Below are positions 22,745 through 29,298 of a stretch of 39,849 nt of DNA, piece by piece. The position numbers and the translations under genes were made by a program. Position 1 is the first letter of the stretch, and every line of letters begins with the position of its first letter. The notes beneath the pieces are model-generated. The model did not search any database and was not told the DNA's origin. It was given only the letters and a program-made list of their open reading frames with translations. Source of the DNA: Bacteroidales bacterium (GTDB lineage Bacteria > Bacteroidota > Bacteroidia > Bacteroidales > F082); NCBI GenBank assembly GCA_017549605.1, contig JAFYUH010000038.1, forward strand, positions 1 through 39,849, given 5' to 3'.

Positions 22745-23848
22745 TTATTCTGCTTGAAGCGCTAAACGGAAACCGATGCCGTAGCTTTGTCCGCCAGGAA
22801 GCAAGCAACTGCGAACTGTTGTTCTGCAATAAGTTGCGTCGCTGAGGCAGCATCCGCCACGTATTATGCAGTCGGTACCATTCGCAGGGCCTGTTGGATT
22901 GATTTGATGATCTTCGCTATAGTTGGCGAACAAATCATAACACCATTCCATAACATTGCCACACATATCGTAGATTCCTAATTCATTAGGTTTTTTTGTC
23001 TTGACTTCACGAGTCTTTTTACCTTCAGCAGCATACCAAGCGACTTCTGAGAGGTCATCGCTTCCGCTGTAATAATATCCCTCTGACTTATTGCCGCCTT
23101 TTGCTGCGAATTCCCATTCTGCTTCTGTAGGGAATCTGAACTTCATGCCTGTCAATTGGTTTAATTTCATCACAAAGCTTTGGCAGTTATACCATGTGAC
23201 TTGTTCAACAGGTTTTTTGTCGCCGATGAAGTGACTTGGCTGTGTACCCATAACAGCTTCCCAGAGTTCTTGTGTCACCTCTGTCTCACCGATATAATAA
23301 TCAGAAAGTGTCACCAAGTGTACTGGTGCTTCTCTGTCCCAAGCTTCGCTGTCGTAGTTAGGTTCGTTAGGATCAACCTTTTGAGCTCCCATTGCGAAAA
23401 GGCCGCCTTCAACAAAAACCATATCGAATGTAACTCCGTTTACTGTTATAGTCTTGTTTTCCGATGGCAACTCTTCTTCCTCTTCTTCTAATGTCTCGAA
23501 GCTCATTTCTTCTCCGTATGAAACACCAACACTGTTAACAGCATAAGCTCTTACATAATAAGTTTTCTGAGATGCTAAGTTGCTGAGCTCTGAAGTGAAT
23601 GTTCCGATTCCTGTTCCATCGTTGGTTTTGTCATTATCTATCGTAGGATTTTGTATCGTATCCCAGCAAACGCCTCTAGATGTAACTTCTGCGCCACCAT
23701 CGCTCTCAACATTATAAACGACACTAGCAGTATTGATTGTAACATCAGACACTTCTTGAGTAAAAACTGTAGGTGCTTCAGCATCTGGTTTACATCCAAC
23801 CAAAACAGCACACAATAAAATCATTGTAAAATAAAAAAATCTTTTCAT
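22745..23848 (-). CDS. Lipoprotein with FN3-like domain and formylglycine-enzyme (SUMF1) fold
   Basis: 367 residues. The N-terminus is a lipoprotein signal (lipobox LVGC). Residues about 25-125 form an FN3-like domain typical of Bacteroidales surface lipoproteins (GVCWDT, YYVRAYAVNSVGVSYGEE). After an acidic linker (EEEEEELPSE) comes a SUMF1/FGE-sulfatase domain (about 133-366) with FAMGA, IGETEVTQELWEAVMG, RFPTEAEWEFAAKGG, GNVMEWCYD and GIGFRLAL. True formylglycine-generating enzymes use a copper-binding cysteine pair. Cysteines are present near the C-terminus (RSCLLPGG), but I cannot match the pair, and most Bacteroidales members are not proven enzymes. No sulfatase is nearby. Monocistronic, with a -7 box at 23872-23879. 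Confidence 0.9.
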   Translation of the reverse strand: MKRFFYFTMILLCAVLVGCKPDAEAPTVFTQEVSDVTINTASVVYNVESDGGAEVTSRGVCWDTIQNPTIDNDKTNDGTGIGTFTSELSNLASQKTYYVRAYAVNSVGVSYGEEMSFETLEEEEEELPSENKTITVNGVTFDMVFVEGGLFAMGAQKVDPNEPNYDSEAWDREAPVHLVTLSDYYIGETEVTQELWEAVMGTQPSHFIGDKKPVEQVTWYNCQSFVMKLNQLTGMKFRFPTEAEWEFAAKGGNKSEGYYYSGSDDLSEVAWYAAEGKKTREVKTKKPNELGIYDMCGNVMEWCYDLFANYSEDHQINPTGPANGTDCIIRGGCCLSDATYCRTTVRSCLLPGGQSYGIGFRLALQAE

Positions 23849-23871
23849 AATTTAAAATTTGATTAAAGATG

Positions 23872-23879
23872 CAAAGATA
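23872..23879 (-). promoter_or_regulatory. -7 box for the SUMF1-domain lipoprotein
   Basis: TATCTTTG on the minus strand, 24 bp before the ATG. Confidence 0.6.
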
Positions 23880-23885
23880 ATTAAA

Positions 23886-23915
23886 AGTCAATAGTCAACA
23901 GACAACAGACAACAG
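23886..23915. repeat. AGTCAAC/AGACAAC heptamer array
   Basis: Four units (AGTCAAT, AGTCAAC, AGACAAC, AGACAAC) lie just upstream of the divergent promoter. This is an intergenic member of the family inserted in priA, the plug gene and the epimerase. Confidence 0.85.
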
Positions 23916-23917
23916 TT

Positions 23918-24050
23918 TTTTTTGCTATGAGCTGTGAGCATTTTTACCATAAACTTTTCAATGATTTCAAACTCTAATTTGACTATATTTGCGCAAATAA
24001 TTTATCAGCAACGAGCACTTTTCTCAAGGCTCATAACCCATAGCAAAAAA
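23918..24050. repeat. Inverted repeat pair enclosing the epimerase promoter
   Basis: 22-nt arms (23918-23939 and 24029-24050), made of GCTATGA- and CATAACC-type heptamers, match at 19 of 22 positions with only transition differences. They enclose about 90 bp carrying the plus-strand promoter. The right arm ends 4 bp before the epimerase ATG. Confidence 0.7.
23984..23991 (+). promoter_or_regulatory. -7 box for the epimerase gene
   Basis: TATATTTG on the plus strand, 63 bp before the ATG. The leader would contain the right arm of the inverted repeat. Confidence 0.6.
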
Positions 24051-24054
24051 TATT

Positions 24055-25098
24055 ATGATTTTCATCACAGGCTGCACTGGTTTAGTAGGCTCGCATTTAG
24101 TCTCTGAGATTGTTAAAAGACAACGGACAACGGACAACGGACAACAGACTTTATCCTCAATCAAGTTACTCTGTCGCAAGAATAGCGATTTATCGTTATT
24201 GAAAGATGTGTTAAAACGTTACGGATTCAACGAAATGCCAAACAATATAGAGTTCGTTTACGGCGATGTCTTGGACTACGACATCCTCGAAGACGCCATG
24301 CAAGATACAGACGAGGTTTATCACTGCGCCGCCGTCGTCTCTTTCGACCCTAGCGACAAAGGCAGTCTGATGCGCGTCAATGTGGAAGGAACCAGAAATA
24401 TGGTCAACGCAGCCTTGCATTGCGGAGTGAAGAAGTTCTGCCATGTCAGTTCCATCGCTGCATTAGGACGTGCACTCGAAGGCGAGAGCATCGATGAAGA
24501 GTCACCTTGGACACGCTCTAAAAACAACAGCGTCTACTCCAACTCAAAACACGAGGCCGAGATGGAAGTGTGGCGCGGCATTGCAGAAGGTCTCAACGCG
24601 ACAATAGTGAACCCATCGCTTATCTTAGGCGCCGGCCGCTGGGATTCTAGCAGCTGCGAACTCTTCAACGTCATCGCCAAAGGATTCCCATTCTATACAA
24701 CAGGCATCAACGGTTTCGTCGATGTGAAAGACGTTGCACGCGCAATGATAACATTAATGGAAAACAACAAATTCGGACAACGTTACTGTCTTAACGGAGC
24801 TCTTATCTCTTACCAAAACCTATTTAACTTGATGGCACAGAACTTCAAGGTCAAGGCTCCTTACATAAAAGTCGGCAAAGGCCTCAGCGAGATAGCATGG
24901 CGTATCTTCTGGATACTCGGCAAACTGCAAGGAAAGAAGCCGCTCATAACAAAAGAGACAGCTCGTACCGCAACAAGAAAATACTCCTATTCTTCAGCTA
25001 AGATAATCCGTGAGTTAGACTTCAAATTCACGCATATCGAAGAAAGCATCAAGGAAATCTGCGATGTATATAAAGCACAAAACCTCAGAAATTTCTGA
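24055..25098 (+). CDS. NAD(P)-dependent epimerase/dehydratase-family protein (extended SDR) with repeat-derived loop
   Basis: A 347-residue extended short-chain dehydrogenase. The nucleotide-binding Gly motif is TGCTGLVGSHL (5-15), followed by YGDVLD, the catalytic Ser with VCHVSSIAALG-like sequence (CHVSSIAALG), and the YxxxK pair in SVYSNSKHEAE. It resembles dihydroflavonol reductase or 3-beta-HSD-like Bacteroidales proteins; the substrate is not evident. Residues about 22-33 (RQRTTDNGQQTL) are encoded by a heptamer array and sit in the loop after the first Rossmann helix, where relatives have only a short turn. The last codons and the TGA stop lie in a perfect 48-bp palindrome acting as terminator. 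Promoter box at 23984. Confidence 0.9.
   Translation: MIFITGCTGLVGSHLVSEIVKRQRTTDNGQQTLSSIKLLCRKNSDLSLLKDVLKRYGFNEMPNNIEFVYGDVLDYDILEDAMQDTDEVYHCAAVVSFDPSDKGSLMRVNVEGTRNMVNAALHCGVKKFCHVSSIAALGRALEGESIDEESPWTRSKNNSVYSNSKHEAEMEVWRGIAEGLNATIVNPSLILGAGRWDSSSCELFNVIAKGFPFYTTGINGFVDVKDVARAMITLMENNKFGQRYCLNGALISYQNLFNLMAQNFKVKAPYIKVGKGLSEIAWRIFWILGKLQGKKPLITKETARTATRKYSYSSAKIIRELDFKFTHIEESIKEICDVYKAQNLRNF
24118..24152. repeat. Heptamer array inside the epimerase gene
   Basis: Five 7-nt units (AGACAAC, GGACAAC three times, AGACTTT), 35 bp, in frame and on the hydrophilic-coding strand. Confidence 0.92.
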
Positions 25099-25115
25099 GG
25101 TTTTGTGCTTTATAT
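25068..25115. terminator. Perfect 48-bp palindromic bidirectional terminator
   Basis: Two 24-nt arms without a loop, centred between 25091 and 25092 (core CCTCAGAAA with TTTCTGAGG), with A/T-rich flanks. It covers the last ten codons and stop of the epimerase gene and lies 9 bp beyond the stop of the converging RNA methyltransferase gene. Confidence 0.9.
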
Positions 25116-25124
25116 CGTAAACGT

Positions 25125-26306
25125 TTATTCAACGTCTTCGCCTTCGGATTTCATTTTCTTCATATCCTTATATTTTCCATCGAAAATATCGAACTTCACG
25201 AAACGGCAATCCAAAGAGCCATTATATACTTCTATCTTCTTAGATGGTTTCAAACCTATGAGTTTCAGCACTTCTTTGTTACTGCTTATCACCCATGCCT
25301 CATAACCTTTGAAATTATGTTTAAGTGCAGTGCCGATACCTTTATATAAATTGACGATATCTTTTTCTTCGAGGCGTTCTCCATAAGGAGGGTTGATGAG
25401 CAAGATACCAGGACCTTCTGGTGGTGTCATCTCAAACATATCTTGTTGACTCAAATTTATGTCGTGTGAAAGGTGAGCTCCTTTTATATTTGACATCGCA
25501 ATTTGAACTGCTTTTGCTGAATGGTCAGAAGCCATGATTTCATAATCAAAGTCACGGATTTCTTCGTCAGCAGCGTTTCTCACCTCTTTCCATAATTTTT
25601 CATCGAAGTCGTGCCATTTCATGAAGCCGTAGCTTTCTCTGAAATAACCAGCAGGAATATTCATCGCTGCCATAGCTGCCTCGATAGGAATTGTAGCTGA
25701 ACCACACATGCAGTCGACAAAGTTCTTGTCGTAGTTCCAGCCTGTGAGTTTGATAAGACCAGCGGCGAGCACCTCATTCATAGGAGCCTTGTCGACGGCT
25801 TTACGATATCCTCTCTTGTGCAAAGAATCGCCAGAACTGTCGAAAGAAAGAGTGACTTTCTCATTATCGATATGGATGTTGATTCTCAAATCTGGATTTT
25901 CTGTGTCAACAGAAGGACGTGCGCCGTATTTGTTGCGAAACTCGTCAGCGATAGCATCCTTGACCTTCAATGCTGCATATTGAGAGTGTGTGAAATAGTT
26001 GCCGCTCACGACAGCGTCAATAGCAAATGTCTCTTCAATGCCGAAAATCTCGTGCCACTTGATTTCAAAAATCTTTTTGTATAACATCAATTCGTTACGA
26101 GCAACGAATGTCTGAATTGGCTTCAAGATTCTCAAAGCTGTACGAAGACAGTAATTTGCTTTGTACATCAAAGCGTTATCAGCTTCAAAACTGACAGCAC
26201 GATATAAGATATTGATATTTTCAGCGCCTAAAGCTCTCAATTCTTCTGCAAGAATCTCTTCAAAGCCTGGCAATGTTTTAGCTACTAAAGTAAAAGTATT
26301 TTCCAC
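25125..26306 (-). CDS. THUMP-domain class I SAM-dependent RNA methyltransferase (RlmL/TrmN-like)
   Basis: Predicted N2-guanine methyltransferase of 23S rRNA, by analogy with the E. coli RlmL N-terminal half. The open frame continues upstream to 26447, but that part crosses the divergent mazG promoter and looks non-coding. I start at the GTG at 26306 (393 residues, VENTFTLVAKTLPGFEEILAEEL..., of which the first residue is Met), 16 bp after a good -7 box at 26322-26329. A THUMP domain is at about 45-150 and the methyltransferase domain (UPF0020) at about 160-380, with FVDCMCGSATIPIEAA and the NPPY motif (LLINPPYGERL, near 305). A charged tail ends KMKSEGEDVE. Cytosolic; it converges with the epimerase gene. 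Confidence 0.92.
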   Translation of the reverse strand: MENTFTLVAKTLPGFEEILAEELRALGAENINILYRAVSFEADNALMYKANYCLRTALRILKPIQTFVARNELMLYKKIFEIKWHEIFGIEETFAIDAVVSGNYFTHSQYAALKVKDAIADEFRNKYGARPSVDTENPDLRINIHIDNEKVTLSFDSSGDSLHKRGYRKAVDKAPMNEVLAAGLIKLTGWNYDKNFVDCMCGSATIPIEAAMAAMNIPAGYFRESYGFMKWHDFDEKLWKEVRNAADEEIRDFDYEIMASDHSAKAVQIAMSNIKGAHLSHDINLSQQDMFEMTPPEGPGILLINPPYGERLEEKDIVNLYKGIGTALKHNFKGYEAWVISSNKEVLKLIGLKPSKKIEVYNGSLDCRFVKFDIFDGKYKDMKKMKSEGEDVE

Positions 26307-26321
26307 CGTTATTATTTTTTG

Positions 26322-26329
26322 CAAAAGTA
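26322..26329 (-). promoter_or_regulatory. -7 box for the RNA methyltransferase
   Basis: TACTTTTG on the minus strand, 16 bp before the GTG start. It argues against the longer open frame. Confidence 0.6.
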
Positions 26330-26336
26330 AGTTTTT

Positions 26337-26368
26337 TTTCTGAGTTTCTGAGATATTGAATTTCTGAT
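26337..26368. repeat. Octamer array between divergent promoters
   Basis: Four 8-nt units (TTTCTGAG twice, ATATTGAA, TTTCTGAT) lie between the -7 boxes at 26322 and 26374. Related to the CTCAGAAT octamers at 29042. Confidence 0.65.
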
Positions 26369-26373
26369 TTTTA

Positions 26374-26381
26374 TAACTTTG
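26374..26381 (+). promoter_or_regulatory. -7 box for the MazG-like gene
   Basis: TAACTTTG on the plus strand, 16 bp before the ATG. Confidence 0.6.
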
Positions 26382-26396
26382 TAAAAAATATATTTT

Positions 26397-26732
26397 ATGA
26401 CAATAGAAGAAGCTCAGAAAATCGTCGACAATTGGATCAAGACTCATGGCGTACGTTACTTCAACGAACTCACAAATATGACATTACTGACAGAAGAAGT
26501 AGGCGAACTCGCTCGCATCGTTGCTCGCACATACGGAGAACAGTCGTTCAAGAATTCCGACAAGGAATACAATATGGCCGACGAGATGGCAGACATCTTA
26601 TGGGTTCTGATATGCCTCGCTAACCAAACGGGCATCGACCTTACTGAGGCTTTCAAGAAAAACCTGGAAAAGAAAACCACTCGCGACAAGGACAGACATA
26701 AGAATAATGAGAAATTAGGAGTTAGGAATTAG
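26397..26732 (+). CDS. MazG-like nucleotide pyrophosphohydrolase
   Basis: A 111-residue all-alpha NTP pyrophosphohydrolase of the MazG/dCTPase-like group, which hydrolyses (d)NTPs to NMP and pyrophosphate, often to clean the nucleotide pool. The metal-binding motif is EExxE (Glu33, Glu34, Glu37 in LTEEVGELARI) with ExxD (Glu63, Asp66 in ADEMADILWVL). Such single-domain proteins act as dimers or tetramers. The last residues (EKLGVRN) and the TAG stop are contributed by an ATTAGGA heptamer array at 26714-26741, so the natural C-terminus is probably earlier, around the KTTRDKDRHKN segment. Cytosolic; divergent from the RNA methyltransferase. Confidence 0.9.
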   Translation: MTIEEAQKIVDNWIKTHGVRYFNELTNMTLLTEEVGELARIVARTYGEQSFKNSDKEYNMADEMADILWVLICLANQTGIDLTEAFKKNLEKKTTRDKDRHKNNEKLGVRN

Positions 26733-26741
26733 GAGTTTGTA
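26714..26741. repeat. Heptamer array forming the 3' end of the MazG-like gene
   Basis: Units ATTAGGA, GTTAGGA, ATTAGGA, GTTTGTA. The TAG in the third unit is the gene's stop codon. A REP-like hairpin begins 1 bp beyond. Confidence 0.85.
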
Positions 26742-26742
26742 G

Positions 26743-26793
26743 AGACGCGTCGAATACACCAATTGAAATAAACAAGATGTGTTTGACACGTCT
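26743..26793. repeat. REP-like hairpin copy 3
   Basis: Arms 26743-26759 and 26779-26793 pair with one bulge; ends AGACG and CGTCT, preceded by GTAG at 26739-26742. It differs from copies 1 and 2 by an A-T to G-C pair change at stem position 7. Confidence 0.75.
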
Positions 26794-26811
26794 AAAAAAT
26801 TTAAATGACCA

Positions 26812-29226
26812 ATGAGACATTTCCGTTTTATATTGATATTTTTGTTCTCTGCATTAAACTTATGTTTAAGCGGACAGAATCATATCAGCGGCATTGTCAT
26901 AGATGAACTCTCTAAAGAAAAGCTGGCTTTCGTAAATATCATTGTCAACGAAAACGGGACTCTCGGAACAACAACCGACATTGACGGAAATTTCATTTTA
27001 AACAGCAAGGAAAAAATCAACACTCTGACTTTCTCTTTCGTTGGTTATGAAAAGAAACAGGTAACAGTCAAAGACGAGAATGAGATTTTCGTCAAACTGA
27101 AGCCTCAGAACATACAGTTATCTGAAATCGTCATCGACGGAAGAAACAACCCAGCGAACCGCATCATCGACAGCGTTTATAAATATAGAGATTCCAACAA
27201 TCCCCAAAGTCTGGATTCCTACTATTATAAGATGTACGACAATATGGTTTTCACCATCGACACTTCTTGGAGAAATGTTCATAATGAAATTGGAGACAAA
27301 CTAAGGAAAAACGACTTGTTGGCAATGGAGACCGTCTCCGAAAAATATTTCCTCAAACCCAACAAAAGCAAGAAAAACATTCTGGCCAACAAATTCTCCG
27401 GTTCTAAAAATCCAGTTTTCATCTACCTTATAGAAAGCATACAAGGCGTAGGTTTCTACGATGACTTGATAAACATTGACGCTAAGAATTATGTCAATCC
27501 TATCAGCAGAAACAGCAAAAACAAATACATCTTCGTATTGGAATCTGCATTGAAAGATGAAAGAAACGACAGTATTTTCGTCATTTCTTTCAGACCTTAT
27601 AAAAACACAAGTTTTAATGCTTTAAAAGGAACCATCACCGTCAATTCCGACAATTGGGCTGTGCAAAACATCAAGGCATCTCCTTCAAAACAATCACCGA
27701 TGTACAGCATCGAAATCCAGCAATTATACGAAAAAGTCAATGATGAGTTTTGGTTTCCAAAGCAATTAAACACCATTATTGCGACTTACGACAGAGAAAG
27801 TATCAAGAATGAAAAAATCGCAAGAGCGAACGATACAATTTCCAACCTCACTGTCTCTATGAATGGTGACATTAATATGCCGCTTTTAGGCATTGGCAAA
27901 AGCTATATCACGGATATCGAGATAAACAAAAACATCGACAAAAAGATTTTCGGTACCGCCGACTTCACCATAATCGAAAATGCAGCAAATGCTGATGATA
28001 TAATAAAGTCATATCGTTATGAAAGACTCAGCGACGAACGTCTGGAAGCCACATACAAATTCGTAGATTCCATCTTTCAAGATGCCAACATAGACATCGA
28101 CAAGCTAACTTCATCTTTAGCCTCGATACTCACCAATGAAATCCCTATCGGATGCGTCAATTTGAAGGTCAATGATATTATGGACTACAATATCGGCAAC
28201 GGATATATGTTAGGTTTAGGATTAGGAACGAACAAGCATCTATCCAACTTCTTCTCTGTCGGAGGTTTCGGGAATTATTGGTTTAAAGCAAAAGAAGCCA
28301 ACTACGGAGGCAATGTCGATTTTAAGATTTTAAATTCTAAAGACATGAGATTGAATATCTCATATTCTCATAAATTTGAAAGATTAGGCGATTATGACTT
28401 TGAAGATAAGACTTCATTTTTAAGTCAAAACAATTACAAAAACTTTTATGTAAATGCGACTTCATTAAACGATGTCATTTCCCTTGATTATTCAACATTT
28501 TTCAACAAATACATCAAAGGATTTATAGGTTTTGAAGTAGCAGACAAAATATACGGACAACAGATATATAGACTTAGTACAATTGATTTTAGATTACGCA
28601 TTGCTTTCGGAGAGAAGTTCATTCAATCGAAAGACGGATTGAGCGTTGAAGGCAATGCAAATCCTGTGATATGTCTTTCTTATCAAAAGAACTTAAAGGA
28701 TGTTTTTGGCAGTCCTTATGCCTTCGACAAGGCTGAGTTCTTATTTAGAGGAAAGAAAGACACCAGATATTTGGGCGAGACATCTGTGACAATGCAGATG
28801 GGTTTTGTCAACGGCATCGCTCCTGTAACAGAGCTGTTCAATCTCTACGGAACCAATTCTGGTAAATTTGAGGTATACTGTACAGAAAGTTTCAACACTA
28901 TGCGTCCCGATGAGTTCTTCTGTGACAGATTCGGAGCATTGTATTTCTCACATAACTTCAAGAATTTATTAATCGATTTCAAGAAATTCCATCCTGAGAT
29001 AATAGCTGTCACCAATATTGCCTTGGCAAATATCATAGAATCTCAGAACCTCAGAATCTCAGAATCTCAGAATCTCTATTGTGAAAGCGGCATTGTCATC
29101 GACAATATCATACATACAGGAATAAGTAAAATCGGGTTAGGGACATTCTATCGTTACGGTCCTTATTCTTATGACAACATAAAGGAAAACTTTGTCATCA
29201 AGATCTGTTTGGGATTCAGTTTATAA
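26812..29226 (+). CDS. DUF5686 outer-membrane protein with carboxypeptidase-regulatory-like domain
   Basis: 804 residues. Signal peptide 1-20 (ending CLSGQ). A carboxypeptidase-regulatory-like domain (about 22-110, HISGIVIDELSKEKLAFVNI, FSFVGYEKK) is followed by DUF5686 (from about 120, NPANRIIDSVYKYRDSNNP), a family of Bacteroidota proteins with a C-terminal barrel-like region. The last residues (KENFVIKICLGFSL) look like a terminal membrane strand. The function is unknown; the family is widespread in envelopes. Near residue 744-755 an octamer array (29042-29076) encodes SQNLRISESQNL within an external-loop-like segment. No strong promoter is visible; the gene follows a REP-like hairpin and could be read from the MazG-like gene. 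A hairpin terminator follows. Confidence 0.85.
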   Translation: MRHFRFILIFLFSALNLCLSGQNHISGIVIDELSKEKLAFVNIIVNENGTLGTTTDIDGNFILNSKEKINTLTFSFVGYEKKQVTVKDENEIFVKLKPQNIQLSEIVIDGRNNPANRIIDSVYKYRDSNNPQSLDSYYYKMYDNMVFTIDTSWRNVHNEIGDKLRKNDLLAMETVSEKYFLKPNKSKKNILANKFSGSKNPVFIYLIESIQGVGFYDDLINIDAKNYVNPISRNSKNKYIFVLESALKDERNDSIFVISFRPYKNTSFNALKGTITVNSDNWAVQNIKASPSKQSPMYSIEIQQLYEKVNDEFWFPKQLNTIIATYDRESIKNEKIARANDTISNLTVSMNGDINMPLLGIGKSYITDIEINKNIDKKIFGTADFTIIENAANADDIIKSYRYERLSDERLEATYKFVDSIFQDANIDIDKLTSSLASILTNEIPIGCVNLKVNDIMDYNIGNGYMLGLGLGTNKHLSNFFSVGGFGNYWFKAKEANYGGNVDFKILNSKDMRLNISYSHKFERLGDYDFEDKTSFLSQNNYKNFYVNATSLNDVISLDYSTFFNKYIKGFIGFEVADKIYGQQIYRLSTIDFRLRIAFGEKFIQSKDGLSVEGNANPVICLSYQKNLKDVFGSPYAFDKAEFLFRGKKDTRYLGETSVTMQMGFVNGIAPVTELFNLYGTNSGKFEVYCTESFNTMRPDEFFCDRFGALYFSHNFKNLLIDFKKFHPEIIAVTNIALANIIESQNLRISESQNLYCESGIVIDNIIHTGISKIGLGTFYRYGPYSYDNIKENFVIKICLGFSL
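29042..29076. repeat. CTCAGAAT octamer array inside the DUF5686 gene
   Basis: Units CTCAGAAC, CTCAGAAT (three times) and a partial CTC. 24 nt equals three octamers and eight codons, so the peptide repeats with period eight. Confidence 0.9.
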
Positions 29227-29243
29227 AACTTCTGAAATAAAAA

Positions 29244-29273
29244 AATCTCAGAAATTCTAAAAGTTCTGAGATT
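29244..29273. terminator. Hairpin between DUF5686 gene and small lipoprotein gene
   Basis: A 10-bp stem (AATCTCAGAA 29244-29253 with TTCTGAGATT 29264-29273) between convergent genes, with an A-tract on the left. It uses the same CTCAGAA word as the nearby octamer array. Confidence 0.65.
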
Positions 29274-29298
29274 ATGAAATCTTTAAATTTTGAGATTT

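Noticed and set aside
22745..23848. Genuine sulfatase-maturing formylglycine-generating enzyme
   Set aside because: The catalytic cysteine pair cannot be placed with confidence, no sulfatase is nearby, and FN3-plus-SUMF1 lipoproteins of this kind are common surface proteins.
26307..26447. 47-codon N-terminal extension of the RNA methyltransferase
   Set aside because: It spans an octamer array and the divergent promoter boxes, and its sequence is not THUMP-like. The homologous part begins at the GTG at 26306, behind a -7 box.
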